Below are positions 45,691 to 57,636 of a DNA stretch of 64,000 nt, one piece after another. The stretch's first letter is position 1. Each line of letters opens with the position of its first letter. The position numbers and the translations under genes are program-made. Below the pieces are notes generated by a model. It saw nothing but the letters and a program-made list of their open reading frames with translations, made no database searches and was not told the DNA's origin. Source of the stretch: Cinnamomum chago (Eukaryota > Streptophyta > Magnoliopsida > Laurales > Lauraceae); the NCBI GenBank assembly GCA_038049695.1, contig CP142458.1, positions 63,583,501-63,647,500 of the forward strand. The letters run 5' to 3'.

Positions 45691-48600
45691 TTTTTATAAG
45701 AGTTTTGTCATGTCCCCCGAACCCGATTAGAGAATAAACCGGATCCGGGGAGTAAAATTTGGGGCTAATTAAAAATTTTACCCTTTAGGCCCAAGGATCG
45801 TAAGTCCGCTGTGAAGATATTGCATTTCAAACGTCAAGTAATATAAAACTGCAGAATTCATACAATTTAAGGCATATTAAATTTCAAAGCAATGAATAAC
45901 ATATCTCATTAATTGTTAAAGTTGCATAAGGAATTAAATACAACTTAAACAAAGAAATTAATTTATTACAATGGCCATCCCTCTAATCAAAGCCATTTAA
46001 AACAATAAAGAAGTCAATAGTGTGAAAGGTTCAATGAGAGATAATAAAGAATAAAGAATCTGATGAGGTCCCAATGAATATCTCTCATGTCAGGTATGAT
46101 GACGCTACTCTACGTCATCTGCACGCCACTCTCGTTCCTCCTCAGCTGGTTGGAGATCTTCTGTGATCTCCTCACCGGTTTGCTCCTCATAGTAGTACTC
46201 ACCTGAGGTGTCGCACACTAAGGAATAGAGTCAACGACATGTTGAGCAATAGATAAGTAAGATATAAATAATCATGACATGCATCGAGTATAAGAGTAAT
46301 GACAGGCCTGATAATCAAGAGAATACAAGAAATCGAATCCAGGCATAAAGCATGAATAAATAACCAGAAACAATAACAGGAAATCCTAACATACTAGCAA
46401 TAACAACTGTCCAAACAATGCAATGCAAGAATCAAGAGGGAGGCTCCGAGGATGTCCAAGCCACCTCTCGAGGTACCAGTAACAATCCTACCCGGACTAC
46501 TGATACCAAAGTCCGGCTCTAGGGGGATCCAAGCTCCCGGTCCTGGGAATAGTAGCACGGTCCAAGCCCGCTCCTAACTATTCAACGCCATGGACGCCGT
46601 CCAAAGACGACTGCCCACCCCGATGTCCGAGTAACTGACCCATCAATAATACCCCAAACTGCAATTGGCCATGACATGCAAATAATAGTAAAGTGGTGTT
46701 GACACGAGGAAACCAAGACAAGCAAGTCTGGCTAGCTTAATATACAAGACATGTTCATAGGAATTATCTCATTCAAGTCAATACAAGACAAATCCAATCA
46801 CATGATAATCCCTTCAGTCTAGCTAGTCATGTTTATCAATTACATAACACGGGGTCCTAAGGTACACTCTAAGTCAGGTTCAAGTCCTAATTCTACAAGG
46901 GATTATGTTTCATAATTAATTAGGTGTATTATGCCGAGAGAGTGTACAAGGTACAATTACAACGAATACAATTAAACAAGTCAAGGAGGAATTACAAGCC
47001 AACCCTAGGCAAGTGGTGTCATCGATGTATCCTACATGTTCTAACGGAGTACATGTGGAATTAGATCAACGATGCTTCTAAGGAAATCCCTTAGTGTACA
47101 ATCATGTTAAGCATCCATTAATTCAGTTTCATATGCATTCGGTTACCTCATGTTTAATACACGAATACGTAGACACCTAATTGAAACATACAAGCCACGT
47201 ACTTTGATTTCAACCCCCATAATGGTCATGTGAGAGTAAGTTCATGGTTTCCAACATCTAAGGCCCAAACCTAGGTTACCGGTCTCAGTTTCAATAAAGA
47301 TATGAGCTGAGGCGATAATCCAAGTATTTACATCACTTCCCGATCTCCGATCATAACGAAACCAGAACCATTGGATTGTACAACTCGAGGGCTTTCGAAC
47401 GGTATATAAAATGTAGAAATCCGACGAATGAATTAAAAGTTACAAGTGTTCTAAGTTTTTTCCAAATGTTGTCAGAAATTATAAAATTGCCCTCCGATCG
47501 ATCGGTCTGCAAGTCCGATCGATCGGCACTGTAAACCTGAACCCTCGAAATGTGTTTTTCTCTCCTTTTTCCTCCGGCCAATCCATGGCTAACCTGTAGA
47601 AAACGAGCCTCCATGCTCCCCAATCATCGCAATCATCCATTCTATCAAATTAAAAACCTCCAAAGCTATCATTTTAACAATTAATTCAAATCAAATATTC
47701 CCAAAATATAATCTATCATATAAATTCCAAATCAATACATAACCACAGCTTGGAATTTGGGTATTCTAACAAGAAATCATTGCAATCAATAGAAAACCAT
47801 ACACACATGTTTAAATATAAAATGCATATCTACTTGCCTCAACCAAGAAGAAGATTGAAATAGGAAAAACTTGAGGAAAAGCTTTCTATCACGAAAGCCA
47901 CGAATCTAACCCAACCAAACATAACCTAAAACGCCAAGGAGAAGAAAATATAGGAAAAGATTGAGATCAAACCTAAATCTAACCAAAAGAGAAGATGCTT
48001 GAAAAGATGAGGGTGAGGGAAATCTTACCAAACTAGAACCAACGGAAATAGAAGATCACGAGGAAGAAGATGTGCGGTTCGGATCTTCGAGATGATCTCT
48101 CCCAAAAACTCTGGGCTTAAGAAGATGAAGAAAAAGAAGAAGAGGCTGATGTAACTTCGTTGTAGAAATGAGAATGAGATTAGGGTTAATCCCTATTTAA
48201 GAAGAAGAGAGAGAGGAAAAGACTGAATTGCCTTTAAGTGGGTCCGAAGAAGAAATGGGCCACTTGAAGGGTTTCTGATCGTCGGATCGCGACGAGCCAG
48301 GAGACAAAAATGATCAGTGCGACGAGACCTTTCCAATGAACCCAAAAATCACAGCGTTTGGAATTTTCGGAAAAACACTTAATTTTTCCTAAATTACAAA
48401 CTACCCCCTTGCTAAGATCAAACGAACTCGAAATCGAACGAAATTTCACAGACACTATTCTAACACTAAAAGAAACTCACTCAGGGCCTAAACCCACTTA
48501 AAAATCTAACAATACAATTAATTATAATAATAATAAAATAAACGGATCAACGTGCCTGCTATTGGGCCCAATTGACCCAGTAAGGTCGCGGATCTTACAA

Positions 48601-49338
48601 GTTTTTTGTATATATGCCCCTAAGGTTTATATGATTTGTAAATAGGCCCTTATGGTTTTAGTATTTGCATATAGGCCCCTACCTTTTCATTTCAATACCT
48701 TTCATGTCCCCAAAATCAGTATTTCTAATGAAAATGGGTAATGACCATGGGATTTGTGTTGAACTTTTATAAAAATAACAACTTTGCCCTTATATCAATT
48801 AAGCAAATATGAGTATATATATATTATTACTTACCAAATTTCCATTTTATATCCCAATTCCCAACCTTCTCTCTCAATAACTTTTTAATGCACATGAAGC
48901 CTAATTATGCAATTTTAAACTTTCATCAATTTAATGGTGGGTCATGCATAGATTGTATCAGTTGCAACTAATTATAAGCACATGTATTGATTGTCATTAT
49001 AGTAGAGTTGGATTTAATGAAATAGGCCCTCTATTCATTAAAATAAATTTACATACGGTTATTCTCTCCTATTATTGATAAATGTAATTATCAATGTTAC
49101 AAGCTTTAGAGAAAAATAACTTCAAAGCTTTGAATTTAAGCATATAAGGATAATGAGATGGGCAAATGTGTAACTTCACGCTTAAAACTTTTGATAGTTG
49201 GTTGGCTACTGATTTTGGGGACACGAAATGTATTAAAATGAAAAGGTAGGGACCTATATGCAAATATTAAAACCATAGGGGCCTATTTACAAATTTTACA
49301 AACCTTAGGGGTGTGTATGCAAAAAGCTCTTTTTATAA
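45691..49338. mobile_element. Mutator-like MITE with 9-bp target duplication, split by a solo LTR
   Basis: Element 45700-49329. Its left tip 'gagttt' (45700-45705) is separated from the rest (48605 onward) by the inserted LTR. Without the insert it is about 731 bp. Terminal inverted repeats of about 120 bp are clear: 48605-48720 against 49208-49329 ('cccctaaggttt', 'tttgcatatagg', 'ccccaaaatcag'). 'tttttataa' flanks both ends (45691-45699 and 49330-49338). Copies 2 (near 56060) and 3 (near 59430) keep the empty target. Long TIR plus 9-bp duplication indicates a non-autonomous Mutator-type element. No coding region. Confidence 0.82.
45701..48604. mobile_element. Solo LTR of about 2.9 kb with 5-bp target duplication
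   Basis: Body 45706-48599 (2894 bp) begins TGTCATGTCCCCCGAACCCG and ends GGATCTTACA, giving TGT...ACA ends. 'agttt' flanks both sides (45701-45705 and 48600-48604). The start resembles long LTRs of Tekay/Del-type Ty3-gypsy elements, from memory. No gag-pol frames, primer-binding site or second LTR were found inside, so it is a solo LTR, probably left by recombination between two LTRs. Strand cannot be assigned. Confidence 0.8.
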
Positions 49339-49929
49339 TAATGTCATATAAGTGTTTAGTAGCTGAGTTAATGTCCCACTTGTAATTCCTTGAATCATCA
49401 AGGATGACTTAATTTGAACATGTAATAAGTATTAATAATGAAGGATCATATAGTTATTTTTTTAGATTTTTCTTTTTTAAGAATATTAAAAAAATTAAAT
49501 TTGATGTGTTTAGATTCATAGTTTTGTTTTCTTAAACATCATTATAAATATTTTATTAGTTTCTTTTGGGATTCAAGTACGAATAATGAAATAAATTTAC
49601 TTACGTGAGTTTAATGGTTGCATTTTCTTCTATGTCTAGAAAATTAAACATTGTTGTATCAATAGTTTGATAAAATATAGAGATAAAGATACATAAGATT
49701 ATGTTAATCCCATTTTTATGAAAAAGTCAAGTCAATCGAACGATCTGATTAATTTTGATTCCTAATATCATATACATTTTAAGGCATTTTTTTTGTAGGG
49801 CTCAGATTTCAGTAATTGGGTTCTACCGTAATATTCTACTCTTTTTCCTCAATATATGCCTAAGTGTCTATGGAAAGCTCAATGTTCGTCAAATCAAGAC
49901 AAGTTAAAATATATAAGAATACCCAACTG

Positions 49930-50094
49930 GGTGTTGGCCCGGTTAGGACACCGGGTTTTCTCCCCAAAGGTCTTAGCATCGATTCCCCAGGCGTTAACCG
50001 TCCCTCGTCTGTGTGGGTGCAGGCGTGGGGCTCATTTGGTGGGACCGGATACCCTGAGATATCAAAAAAAGGAAAAAAAGAAGGAAAAAAGACC
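49930..50094 (+). mobile_element. SINE-like segment within tandem unit, copy 1
   Basis: A-box-like 'tggcccggttaggaca' (about 49935), B-box-like 'ggtcttagcatcgattcccc' (about 49969) and an A-rich end ('gatatcaaaaaaagg' near 50058). The same segment recurs at 56675-56837 and 60031-60178. A tRNA-derived SINE distinct from the family at 13226. Confidence 0.5.
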
Positions 50095-50377
50095 ATATAA
50101 GAATGAAGTGGGTGTTTTCTTATGATTTACACGTAACCTCATTAAACAGTATTAGCTATTCAATCCATTCATTATATCAAAAGGCCTTTTACGTATAAAA
50201 TTACAGAAATCATAGAAACTGATTTTTAACTGCTTATTTCTTCTTTTTTTATGTGCAACAAATCTTCTCTTTCACTATTTGTTGATGTGGAAAAAAGTCT
50301 AGCAAAGTCTAGAAAAATTTAGCGCCGCCCAAACAAAATTCCTAGGTCCACCACTGTTTGAAAGAAAGAGATGTGGG

Positions 50378-50894
50378 TAGGGTTGCAAAAGGGACAATTC
50401 TAGATAGGAACCATAGTGGACCCGGTCTTGGACCCGTTTCTAAATAACGATTCCGGCTCCAAATCCGGTTTTGACTCGGAACCTATTTTGCTGGTTCTAG
50501 ACCCGGTTCCGATAAGAAAACTCAAATCCGGTTTCCACCTAGAGAACTGGAATCTAATTCCGAGATCTATTCTAATTTCTTTTTATTCTTCATTTTTATT
50601 AAAATAAGCATATCATTCAACTTATAACAGTGCATCAAGCCTACTAAATCGAGTATTATACATAAAACTGTAAAACAAAAGGCTGATTTTGAGGTACAAT
50701 TTGCAATATTAAATGCTCATATGCCGGGTCCGCTGGTCGAAACCTATATGGACTCGAAACCGGACCCGTTTAACAATCGGAACTTGAATTGGGTTCCGGA
50801 CCCGGTTTTGCATGTCGGAAACTGAATTAGGTTTTGGATCCGGTTTTTTGCTTGTTGGAACTTCCATGTAATCGGATACCCGTTTGCAACACTA
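50378..50894. mobile_element. hAT-type MITE, copy 2 of the array
   Basis: Ends 'tagggttgcaaaagggac' and 'cccgtttgcaacacta'. Flanked by 'gatgtggg' (50370-50377) and 'gatgtgga' (50895-50902), an 8-bp duplication with one mismatch, as expected for hAT. Confidence 0.72.
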
Positions 50895-52511
50895 GATGTG
50901 GAAGAGTTACCCAACTACGAGGGACGGTTGTGGAATTTCTCCTTAACCTATTTCAGTTAAAGTCCTCTTTCACTAAGAGAGTTAAAATAGGAAAGAGGGC
51001 TCCATGTATCACCCGTTTCTGTTACAAAACTCTTTATCCGTCATTAAGACAGTGGAAATAAGAAAGATGGTCAAAATCGAATAAAAATTAGCTTCAAGAT
51101 CGAATTGGGAACCGAGATCTTTCATATATTATAAAAACCCAGTTCATATTGATTTTTTATAGTAGGATTTAATCACGAGTGGACACCACCCTATTTGTTC
51201 ACTTCTCACTCGCTATCTACATCATATTTGGTAAACTTACTTTACCAGTGAAGTAAATTGAATGGTTAATTCAAGAGACAATAAAAGGAGAGGGGGAAAA
51301 AATCAAAAGATAGTAAATCTAAAAAATCACCTCATCCATTTAACAAAAAAAAAAATGTAAAAAGATGGATTCTCATGCCACTGGATGACAAAAACAACCT
51401 AGGGGTTTCATGGACCGAGTCGGGCTAGGTCGAGGAATGTCCAAAACGGCCTGACTTCTAAACTAGAAGCCTAAGCCTGGCCCAAGCTTCAGTCAGGCCT
51501 GAAGTTGCTAGCCAGAGCCTAGCCGGATGGAAATGATGAAGCCCGAGCCCGACCCATGTTAGACTTATAGTTTATAGAAATGAGTTTCTTATCAATTTAT
51601 AGGCTAGCTCAACTAGTATGATCATATCACCATCCATGAGAGGTCACGGGTTTGAGGCCCCCCTCACTACTCTCTCCCTTATAATTATATGTATATTTGG
51701 GTTGGGCGGGTATTCCGGCTCTCAACCACTAAGTCCAAATAAAAGAAAATTGAGCAGACCCATCTATTATAGCCTAAACCCAATGCCCAAGCCAAAGGGG
51801 CCCGACCTGATCCATGAGCACCCTTATGAATAAAAAAAAAAAAAAAACTCTTCCTTTTAAAAGAAACTTTCAAAAAACCGATCTCTCACACCTTTTGATT
51901 TGACCAAACCTTCACTTTTGTTCTCTCTTATATTACCCATTAACTTCACTTCACAAGTAAAGTAAATTTACCAAACAAGCAATATATTGTGTATTTGTTG
52001 TGATTTAATTTTAGTGCATTTAAACATTAATTATACATGCCCATCCATTATATATTGATTGTTTGGACCTATGCTTTGACCCGTGACCAGATCAAGACGT
52101 AAAAAAGGAAAAAAAGAGGAAAAAAACTGGATTGCAGTATCATCACCGTTTAATGCAAGTTTTCCTATGCTCAGAGAGGAGGAAAATTTGCAAATGCGAC
52201 TTTACCGCTTCTAATAGCAGCGGTAAACCTGCAAAGCGCAACTTTTCCTCCATTTAGAAAAAGTGGCAACAACGGTACAGCAGCTACAACTGCATGAATG
52301 CCCATACAAACCTTTCCATTATACTAGCAAATCTTCGTGCTATGCAGGAACCTCGGAACCACCAAATGCACAAACTAATACGAATTTTTTTTAATAAATT
52401 TATTAATTAGTAAACTTGTGAGTCTTTCTTTTTTAAATTTCTCAAACAATTTTTAGTTATTTTGTATTATTATCCTTTTTGTCAGAGTGTGTTTCAGCTA
52501 CATGTATTTCC

Positions 52512-53925
52512 ATTAAGGTTCATTTTGTCAATATTGTGTAATATATAGATTTATTATTATTATTATTTTTTGTTTCACCTAAGTTGTTTTTTTCTCCTTT
52601 TTTTTATTTCTTTTGTTTTTTGGGTATGATCATTATATTTTTTTTTATTTTCATTTTCGGTGATGAGTCTTTTTTTTATTTGTTTCTCTGTTTTTTTTTA
52701 TCGAGTCATTATACTTATGAAACCCCTTGCCTTACAGGGATACAATGCTAGAGATTCGTACTTAGAAATGTACGACAAACATATAAATTATATTGGATAA
52801 TATTGCCAATGTGTTACATACCAAAATTAAAAGGCTTTATAACATCACTTATATCATTAATAAAAAAGAAAGATCACGCGGAAGTATCTACCTAAACCTC
52901 CAACTGCAGTTGAAACTTTTTTACTCCAGGCCTCGGTCCATATGCGAAGATAGTTATGTTATTTTTTTTTTAATTTTTTTTCAGAGCAAAGCTCTCGTTT
53001 GAAGATAGATCAATATTTTTTTTTCTTTCAAAGTTAAAATATATTAAATAAATAATCTCAAAATACAAATTACTTGGCCTAATCTCAAGCTTGTGTCTCT
53101 AATTCATCATAGGCTTGCAATTAGACCAAGTACCAAATTCCTTAAGTTTTTTAATTTGGAAAGGCATTAAATGCTATGTCATTTTTAGTTTATGAACAGT
53201 AATTATTTCATTTTGGTTGATGCTTTTGTTTTTTTTTTACTATATTTAGGCTGGTTGTTCGTCTTTGGTGATGCTAACATATAATTCAACATTAAGGTTC
53301 ATTTTGTCAATATTGTGTAATATATCTTTTTTATATTATTAATTTTTTTGTTTGACCTAAGTTGGCTTTTTCTCCGTTTATTTTAATTTTTTTGGGTATT
53401 TTCATTATATTTTTTTATGTTCATTTTCATTAATTTTTTTTCCTTTTTTTTTTCGATTCATTGTACTTATGAAACCCAGTGCTATACAGGGACCCAATGC
53501 TAGAGATTTATACTTAGAAAGTTACGACAAACATATAAGTTATATTCGGATAATATTGTTAATGAGTTACATACCAAAATTAAAAGGCTTTATAACATCA
53601 CTTATATCATTAAAAAAAAAAAAAAAAAAAAGATAACGCGGAATTATCTAACTAAACCCCTAAATGCAGTTGAGATTTTTTTACTCCAGGCCCCGGTTAA
53701 TATGCAAAGATAATTATGTTATGTTAAAAAATATTAAATAAATAATTTCAAAATATAAATTACTTGGCCTAATATCAGGTATGGGTCTCTAATTCATCAC
53801 AGGTTTGCAGTTAGACTCAGTACCCAATTCCTTAATTTTTCTAATTTGGAAAGGCATTAAATCCTATGTCATTTTTTTTATTTATGAACAGTAATTATTT
53901 CATTTTGGTTGATCATTTTTTGGAT
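52512..53925. repeat. Two tandem copies (about 0.78 and 0.63 kb) inside the Helitron
   Basis: 52512-53290 and 53291-53925 share 'attaaggttcattttgtcaa', 'aatgctagagatt', 'aaaattaaaaggctttataa', 'attacttggcctaat' and 'ctaatttggaaaggcatta' in the same order. The second copy lacks part of the middle. An internal duplication of non-coding cargo. Confidence 0.8.
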
Positions 53926-53938
53926 TGCAAATCTACAA

Positions 53939-55315
53939 CTCTTTGTTTGAATTAAGATAAGTAGGAATTCAATACAAATGGAATTTTTAAGTACTTAAAA
54001 ACATCCCAACAACACCAAATCCAATCCCAGCCCAAAAAAATTCAATCAGTACTTTGCAATACCGTTTTCTCGCTCTCACCATTTCTGGGAGCCAGTCGCC
54101 ATCACCAACTTGGCTTCATCTTCTTTCCATTAACAGCAATCGAGATCAGAGTATGAGTATGAGTTTCCTCCTGACGCCAATATCAAGATTATGAGTTTTA
54201 GTATAGGAGAACAGAAAATTTGAGAGAGAGCGATACTAACATGAGATGAAAACAAAACCGCTGCCAAAATATGATGAAACATACTTGTAAGTGCCTAAAA
54301 ATTACGGACTTAGTTAAGGGAGGATTAAGTTCTTAGCTTGGTGATCTGGGGAAGATGATGGAAAAGGATCGACCCTTCGATGACCTCCGAGAACCTGAAA
54401 GAGGAAGACAAAGGTCAGAGCCCCTGGCTGTAGGCAGCCGAAGGCACTCCGATGCTCAAGTTAGTGGGATAACTGAGAGGAGAATGAAGAAGGAGAAGTG
54501 TAGGAGGGAGATATGGTACATACCGTCTGTGGTTCTCCTTCATGCACTATATATAGACGTGGAAGCCATCATCGGACTGTGCCCAAGAGGGGACGGAAGT
54601 CCCATCATCAGATTGTACTCTTTTCTCCTGAGTGGGGATAGGTAAAAAGGGAACGTCCTATCAGACCATCATCCCATGCATATGGACATGACCTTGAGAT
54701 AAGGCGTGCCTCTTATCTAGGTCCAGCGCCCACTCAGTTTGTCATCTCCGTCACGGCAGCGCATTTATGACCGCATTAATGATTGAGTGATAGGAGGTCG
54801 AGATCAGGCTTAAAGCCGAGACCGAGGCTAATACTTGTGACCGTGGTTACCGAGACGGGCCAAGGCTTTTGTGGAATGGCGCTATCGCCGAGCTTGGAAA
54901 ATACCGAGACTGAGGATACCCCGTAATCGAGGAGCGGCCCCACATAAGCCCATGATTACAAAATGCCCCCACACAATACTTATTACATTCCCCTGTTCGT
55001 TGCCCCTCTTTGTTTGAATTAAGATAAGTAGAAATTCAATACAAATGTAATTTTTTAAGTGTTTAAAACATCCCAACACCAAATCCAATCCCAGCCCCAA
55101 AAAAATTCAATCAGTACTTGGCACCGTTTTCTTGCTCTCACCATTTCGGGGACCCAGTTGCCATCACCAAGTTTGGCTTCATCGCCTTTCCATTGACATC
55201 AATCGAGATCAAGAGTATGAGTATGAGTTTCCTCCTGATGCCAAGATTAAGAGTATGAGTTTTAGTCTAGGAGAGCACAAAAGTTGAGAGAGAGATACTA
55301 ACATGAGATGAAAAA
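53939..55315. repeat. Direct repeat of about 0.31 kb flanking a 0.75 kb segment inside the Helitron
   Basis: 53939-54256 and 55010-55315 are direct copies (both contain 'tctttgtttgaattaagata', 'caccatttc', 'gagtatgagtttcctcctga' and 'aacatgagatgaaaa'). The segment between (54257-55009) is GC-richer and unlike its surroundings, in the style of LTR-retrotransposon leader sequence. The repeats lack TG...CA ends, so they are not simple LTRs. Confidence 0.7.
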
Positions 55316-56674
55316 AAAAAATCACTGTTTGGAAATTATTAGATCTCCACGTCAAGATTAATACTCGCTGTTTGCATACTTGAGCCTAATTCTTTGATTT
55401 GATTGCTACATAAGAATATGGTTTTTTTTTTTTTTTTTTTTTTTTTAAGGAAGTTATGCGGGTCAGTTAATTTAAAGAGAGGATAGTGAAGAGAGAGAAG
55501 ACCTGGCATGGATGAAGATTCTGACACTTTGTTGTATTTTATAAAATGAGGAATTGTAATTTGAAGTCCTGTGGTTAAACGAAGGCAAAACACATTCCAA
55601 TAAAGATATAGATATAATCTGTCTCTAACTTAATGTTCAGTATCTCCTTTTCAACCTTATTCTCACACATGTCCGATGTCTAAGGGCCCCATTTCTAATC
55701 AAATGTATTTCATCCAAGTGGGGCTCATCAATGAATAACCTATAACATTTGTCAGTTAAGGCCCACACCAGATGGGAAAGCAACAAAGATTGGCACGTTA
55801 ATCAAAGATCTAAATCATTTGTCAGGAAATATTAAGGCCAAGGGACCCATCTTTTAATTGACTTTTGGGCTATCTTTAAATTTTAAATCTATGTCTCTAT
55901 CATTAATTAGGATTTATTTCATTCTCTTTCCCACAAGAATATTGTTTTGGTTGTTGGAAAACCGAACCCTTAGGCTGTGATTAGTGGGTCCGCGTTCCGG
56001 CAATTTGAACCGTTGAAGAGATGATGTCTTGATAATTGTAGAGGGATAAACCAATCCTAACATTCTACAGAAGATTTTTATAATAATGTCATATAAGTGT
56101 TTAGTAGCTGAGTTAATGGTCCACTTGTAATTCCTTGAATTATCAAGGATGACTTAATCTGAACATGTAATAAGTATTAATAATGAAAGTTCATATATTT
56201 GTTTTTTTATATTTGTCTTTTTTAAGAATATTAGAAAAAAAACTAAATTTGATGTGTTTAGATTCATAGTTTTTGTTCTTTAACATCATTATAAATATTT
56301 TATTAGTTTCTTTTTGGATCCAAGTACGAACAATGAAGAAAATTAACTTACGTGAGTTTCACAGTTGCATTTCCTTCTATGTCTAGAAAATTAAACATTG
56401 TTGTATCAATAGTTTGATAAAATATAGAGATTAATATACATATGATTATGTTAATCCCATTATTATGAAAAAGTCAAGTCAATCGAGCGGTCAGATTAAT
56501 TTCGATTCTCGATATCATATACATTTTTAGGCATTTTTTAAAGGGCTCCTATTTCAGTAATTGGGTTCTACCGTAATGTTCTACTCTTTTTTCTCATTAT
56601 ATGCCCAAGTGTCAATGGAAAGCTCAATGTTGTTCAAATGAAGACAAGTTAAAATATATAAGAATACCCAACCA

Positions 56675-56837
56675 GGTGTTGGCCCGATTAGGACACTGAG
56701 TTTTCTCTCCAATGGTCCTGGCATTAATTCCCCTGGCGTTAACCGTCCGCCGTCTGTATGGGTGCGGGCGTGGGGTCCATGGATCAGTCTCACCAAAGGT
56801 GGGGATACCCTGAGATATCAAAAGAAAAAAAAAACCA
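56675..56837 (+). mobile_element. SINE-like segment within tandem unit, copy 2
   Basis: Same tRNA-like boxes and A-rich end as 49930-50094, with scattered substitutions. Confidence 0.5.
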
Positions 56838-57116
56838 TATAAGAATGAAGAGGGTGTTTTAGATGCTTTACACGTAACCCCATTAAACAGTATTAGCTAT
56901 TCAATTTCATTCATCATATCAAAAGGCATTTTATATATAAAATTATAGAAATTATAGAAATTGATTTTTACTACTTATATCTTTTTTTTAAGTGCAACAA
57001 ATCTTCTATTTCACTAGTTGTTGATGCGGAAAAAAGTCTAGCAAAGTCTAGAAAAAATTAGCGCCGCCCAAACAAAATTCCTAGGTCCGCCACTGTCTGA
57101 AAGAAAGAGATGTGGG

Positions 57117-57636
57117 TGCGGTTGCAAAAGGGACAATTTTGGATCGGAAGCATAGTGGACCCGGACCTGAACCCGTTTCCAAATAACGATTCCGGCTCCG
57201 GATTCGGTTTTGACTCGGAACCTGTTTTGTTGGAACTAGACTTGGTTCTGATAGGAAAACCCCGATCCGGTCTTCACCTAGAGGACTAAAATCTAAGTCC
57301 AAAATCGATTTTAATTTCTCTTTATTTTTCATTTTTCTTCAAATAAGCATATCATTCAACTTATAACAGTGCATCAAGTCTACTAAATCCAGCATTATAC
57401 ATGAAAATGTAAAACAAAAAAATAATAATTTTGAGGTACAATTTGTAATATTAAATGCTCAGATGCCGGGTCCATGGGTCGAAACCTATATGGACTCGAA
57501 ACCTGACCCGTTTATCAATCGGAACCTGAATTGGGTTTCGGACCCGGTTTTGCATGTCGGAACCTGAATTGGGTTCCGGATCTAGTTTTTTGTTTGTTGG
57601 AACTTCCGTGTAATTAGATACTCGTTTGCAACACTA
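57117..57636. mobile_element. hAT-type MITE, copy 3 of the array
   Basis: Ends 'tgcggttgcaaaagggac' and 'ctcgtttgcaacacta'; flanks 'gatgtggg' and 'gatgtgga' as in copy 2. Confidence 0.7.

Larger units (their letters stand above)
43276..50377 (+). repeat. Tandem unit, copy 1 (about 3.46 kb net, carrying a nested insertion)
   Basis: The first of three head-to-tail copies. Order of landmarks: hAT-type MITE (43276-43819); 'gatgtggaggagttaccc'; 'tcagttaaag'; a segment with 'catggactggg', which holds a tRNA-like 'ggtcacgggtttgaggcccc' near 44561; a short hairpin region built on 'cttttcctcc' and 'ggaggaaaag' (about 45063-45195); 'cctttccatt' near 45226; 'ggggctcatc'; 'gatttttataa'; then, after the inserted elements (45700-49338), 'aatgtcatataag', a SINE-like segment (49930-50094) and 'tagcgccgcccaaac' (about 50322). 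Subtracting the insertion leaves about 3463 bp. Non-coding throughout. Confidence 0.85.
52324..55612 (-). mobile_element. Helitron-like element inserted in tandem copy 2
   Basis: It lies between A (52323) and T (55613) with no target duplication. Read on the minus strand it begins TCTATATCTTTATTGG and ends GCATAGCACGAAGATTTGCTAG. That gives a TC start, a CTAG end and a weak GC-rich hairpin shortly before the end, as in plant Helitrons. Removing it restores exactly the sequence present in tandem copy 3 near 58970-58995. It encodes no Rep/helicase, so it is non-autonomous. Inside are two internal duplications (52512/53291 and 53939/55010), an unassigned segment with a 96-codon frame (54355-54645) and a 25-base T run (55422-55446). 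Confidence 0.75.
50378..57116 (+). repeat. Tandem unit, copy 2 (about 3.45 kb net, carrying a Helitron)
   Basis: Landmarks in the same order as copy 1: MITE 50378-50894 with 'gatgtggg' and 'gatgtgga' flanks; 'ggtcacgggtttgaggcccc' near 51643; the hairpin region near 52155; 'cctttccatt' at 52311; then the inserted element 52324-55612; then 'ataatctgtctctaac' and the rest through the SINE (56675-56837) and 'tagcgccgcccaaac' near 57059. Subtracting 3289 bp leaves about 3450 bp. Non-coding. Confidence 0.85.

Noticed and set aside
54355-54645. 96-codon frame inside the Helitron
   Set aside because: No family signature, and it lies in GC-richer sequence typical of LTR leader regions. Kept only as cargo of unknown origin.
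53939-55315. Complete small LTR retrotransposon (TRIM-like)
   Set aside because: The flanking direct repeats have no TG...CA ends, primer-binding site or target duplication.
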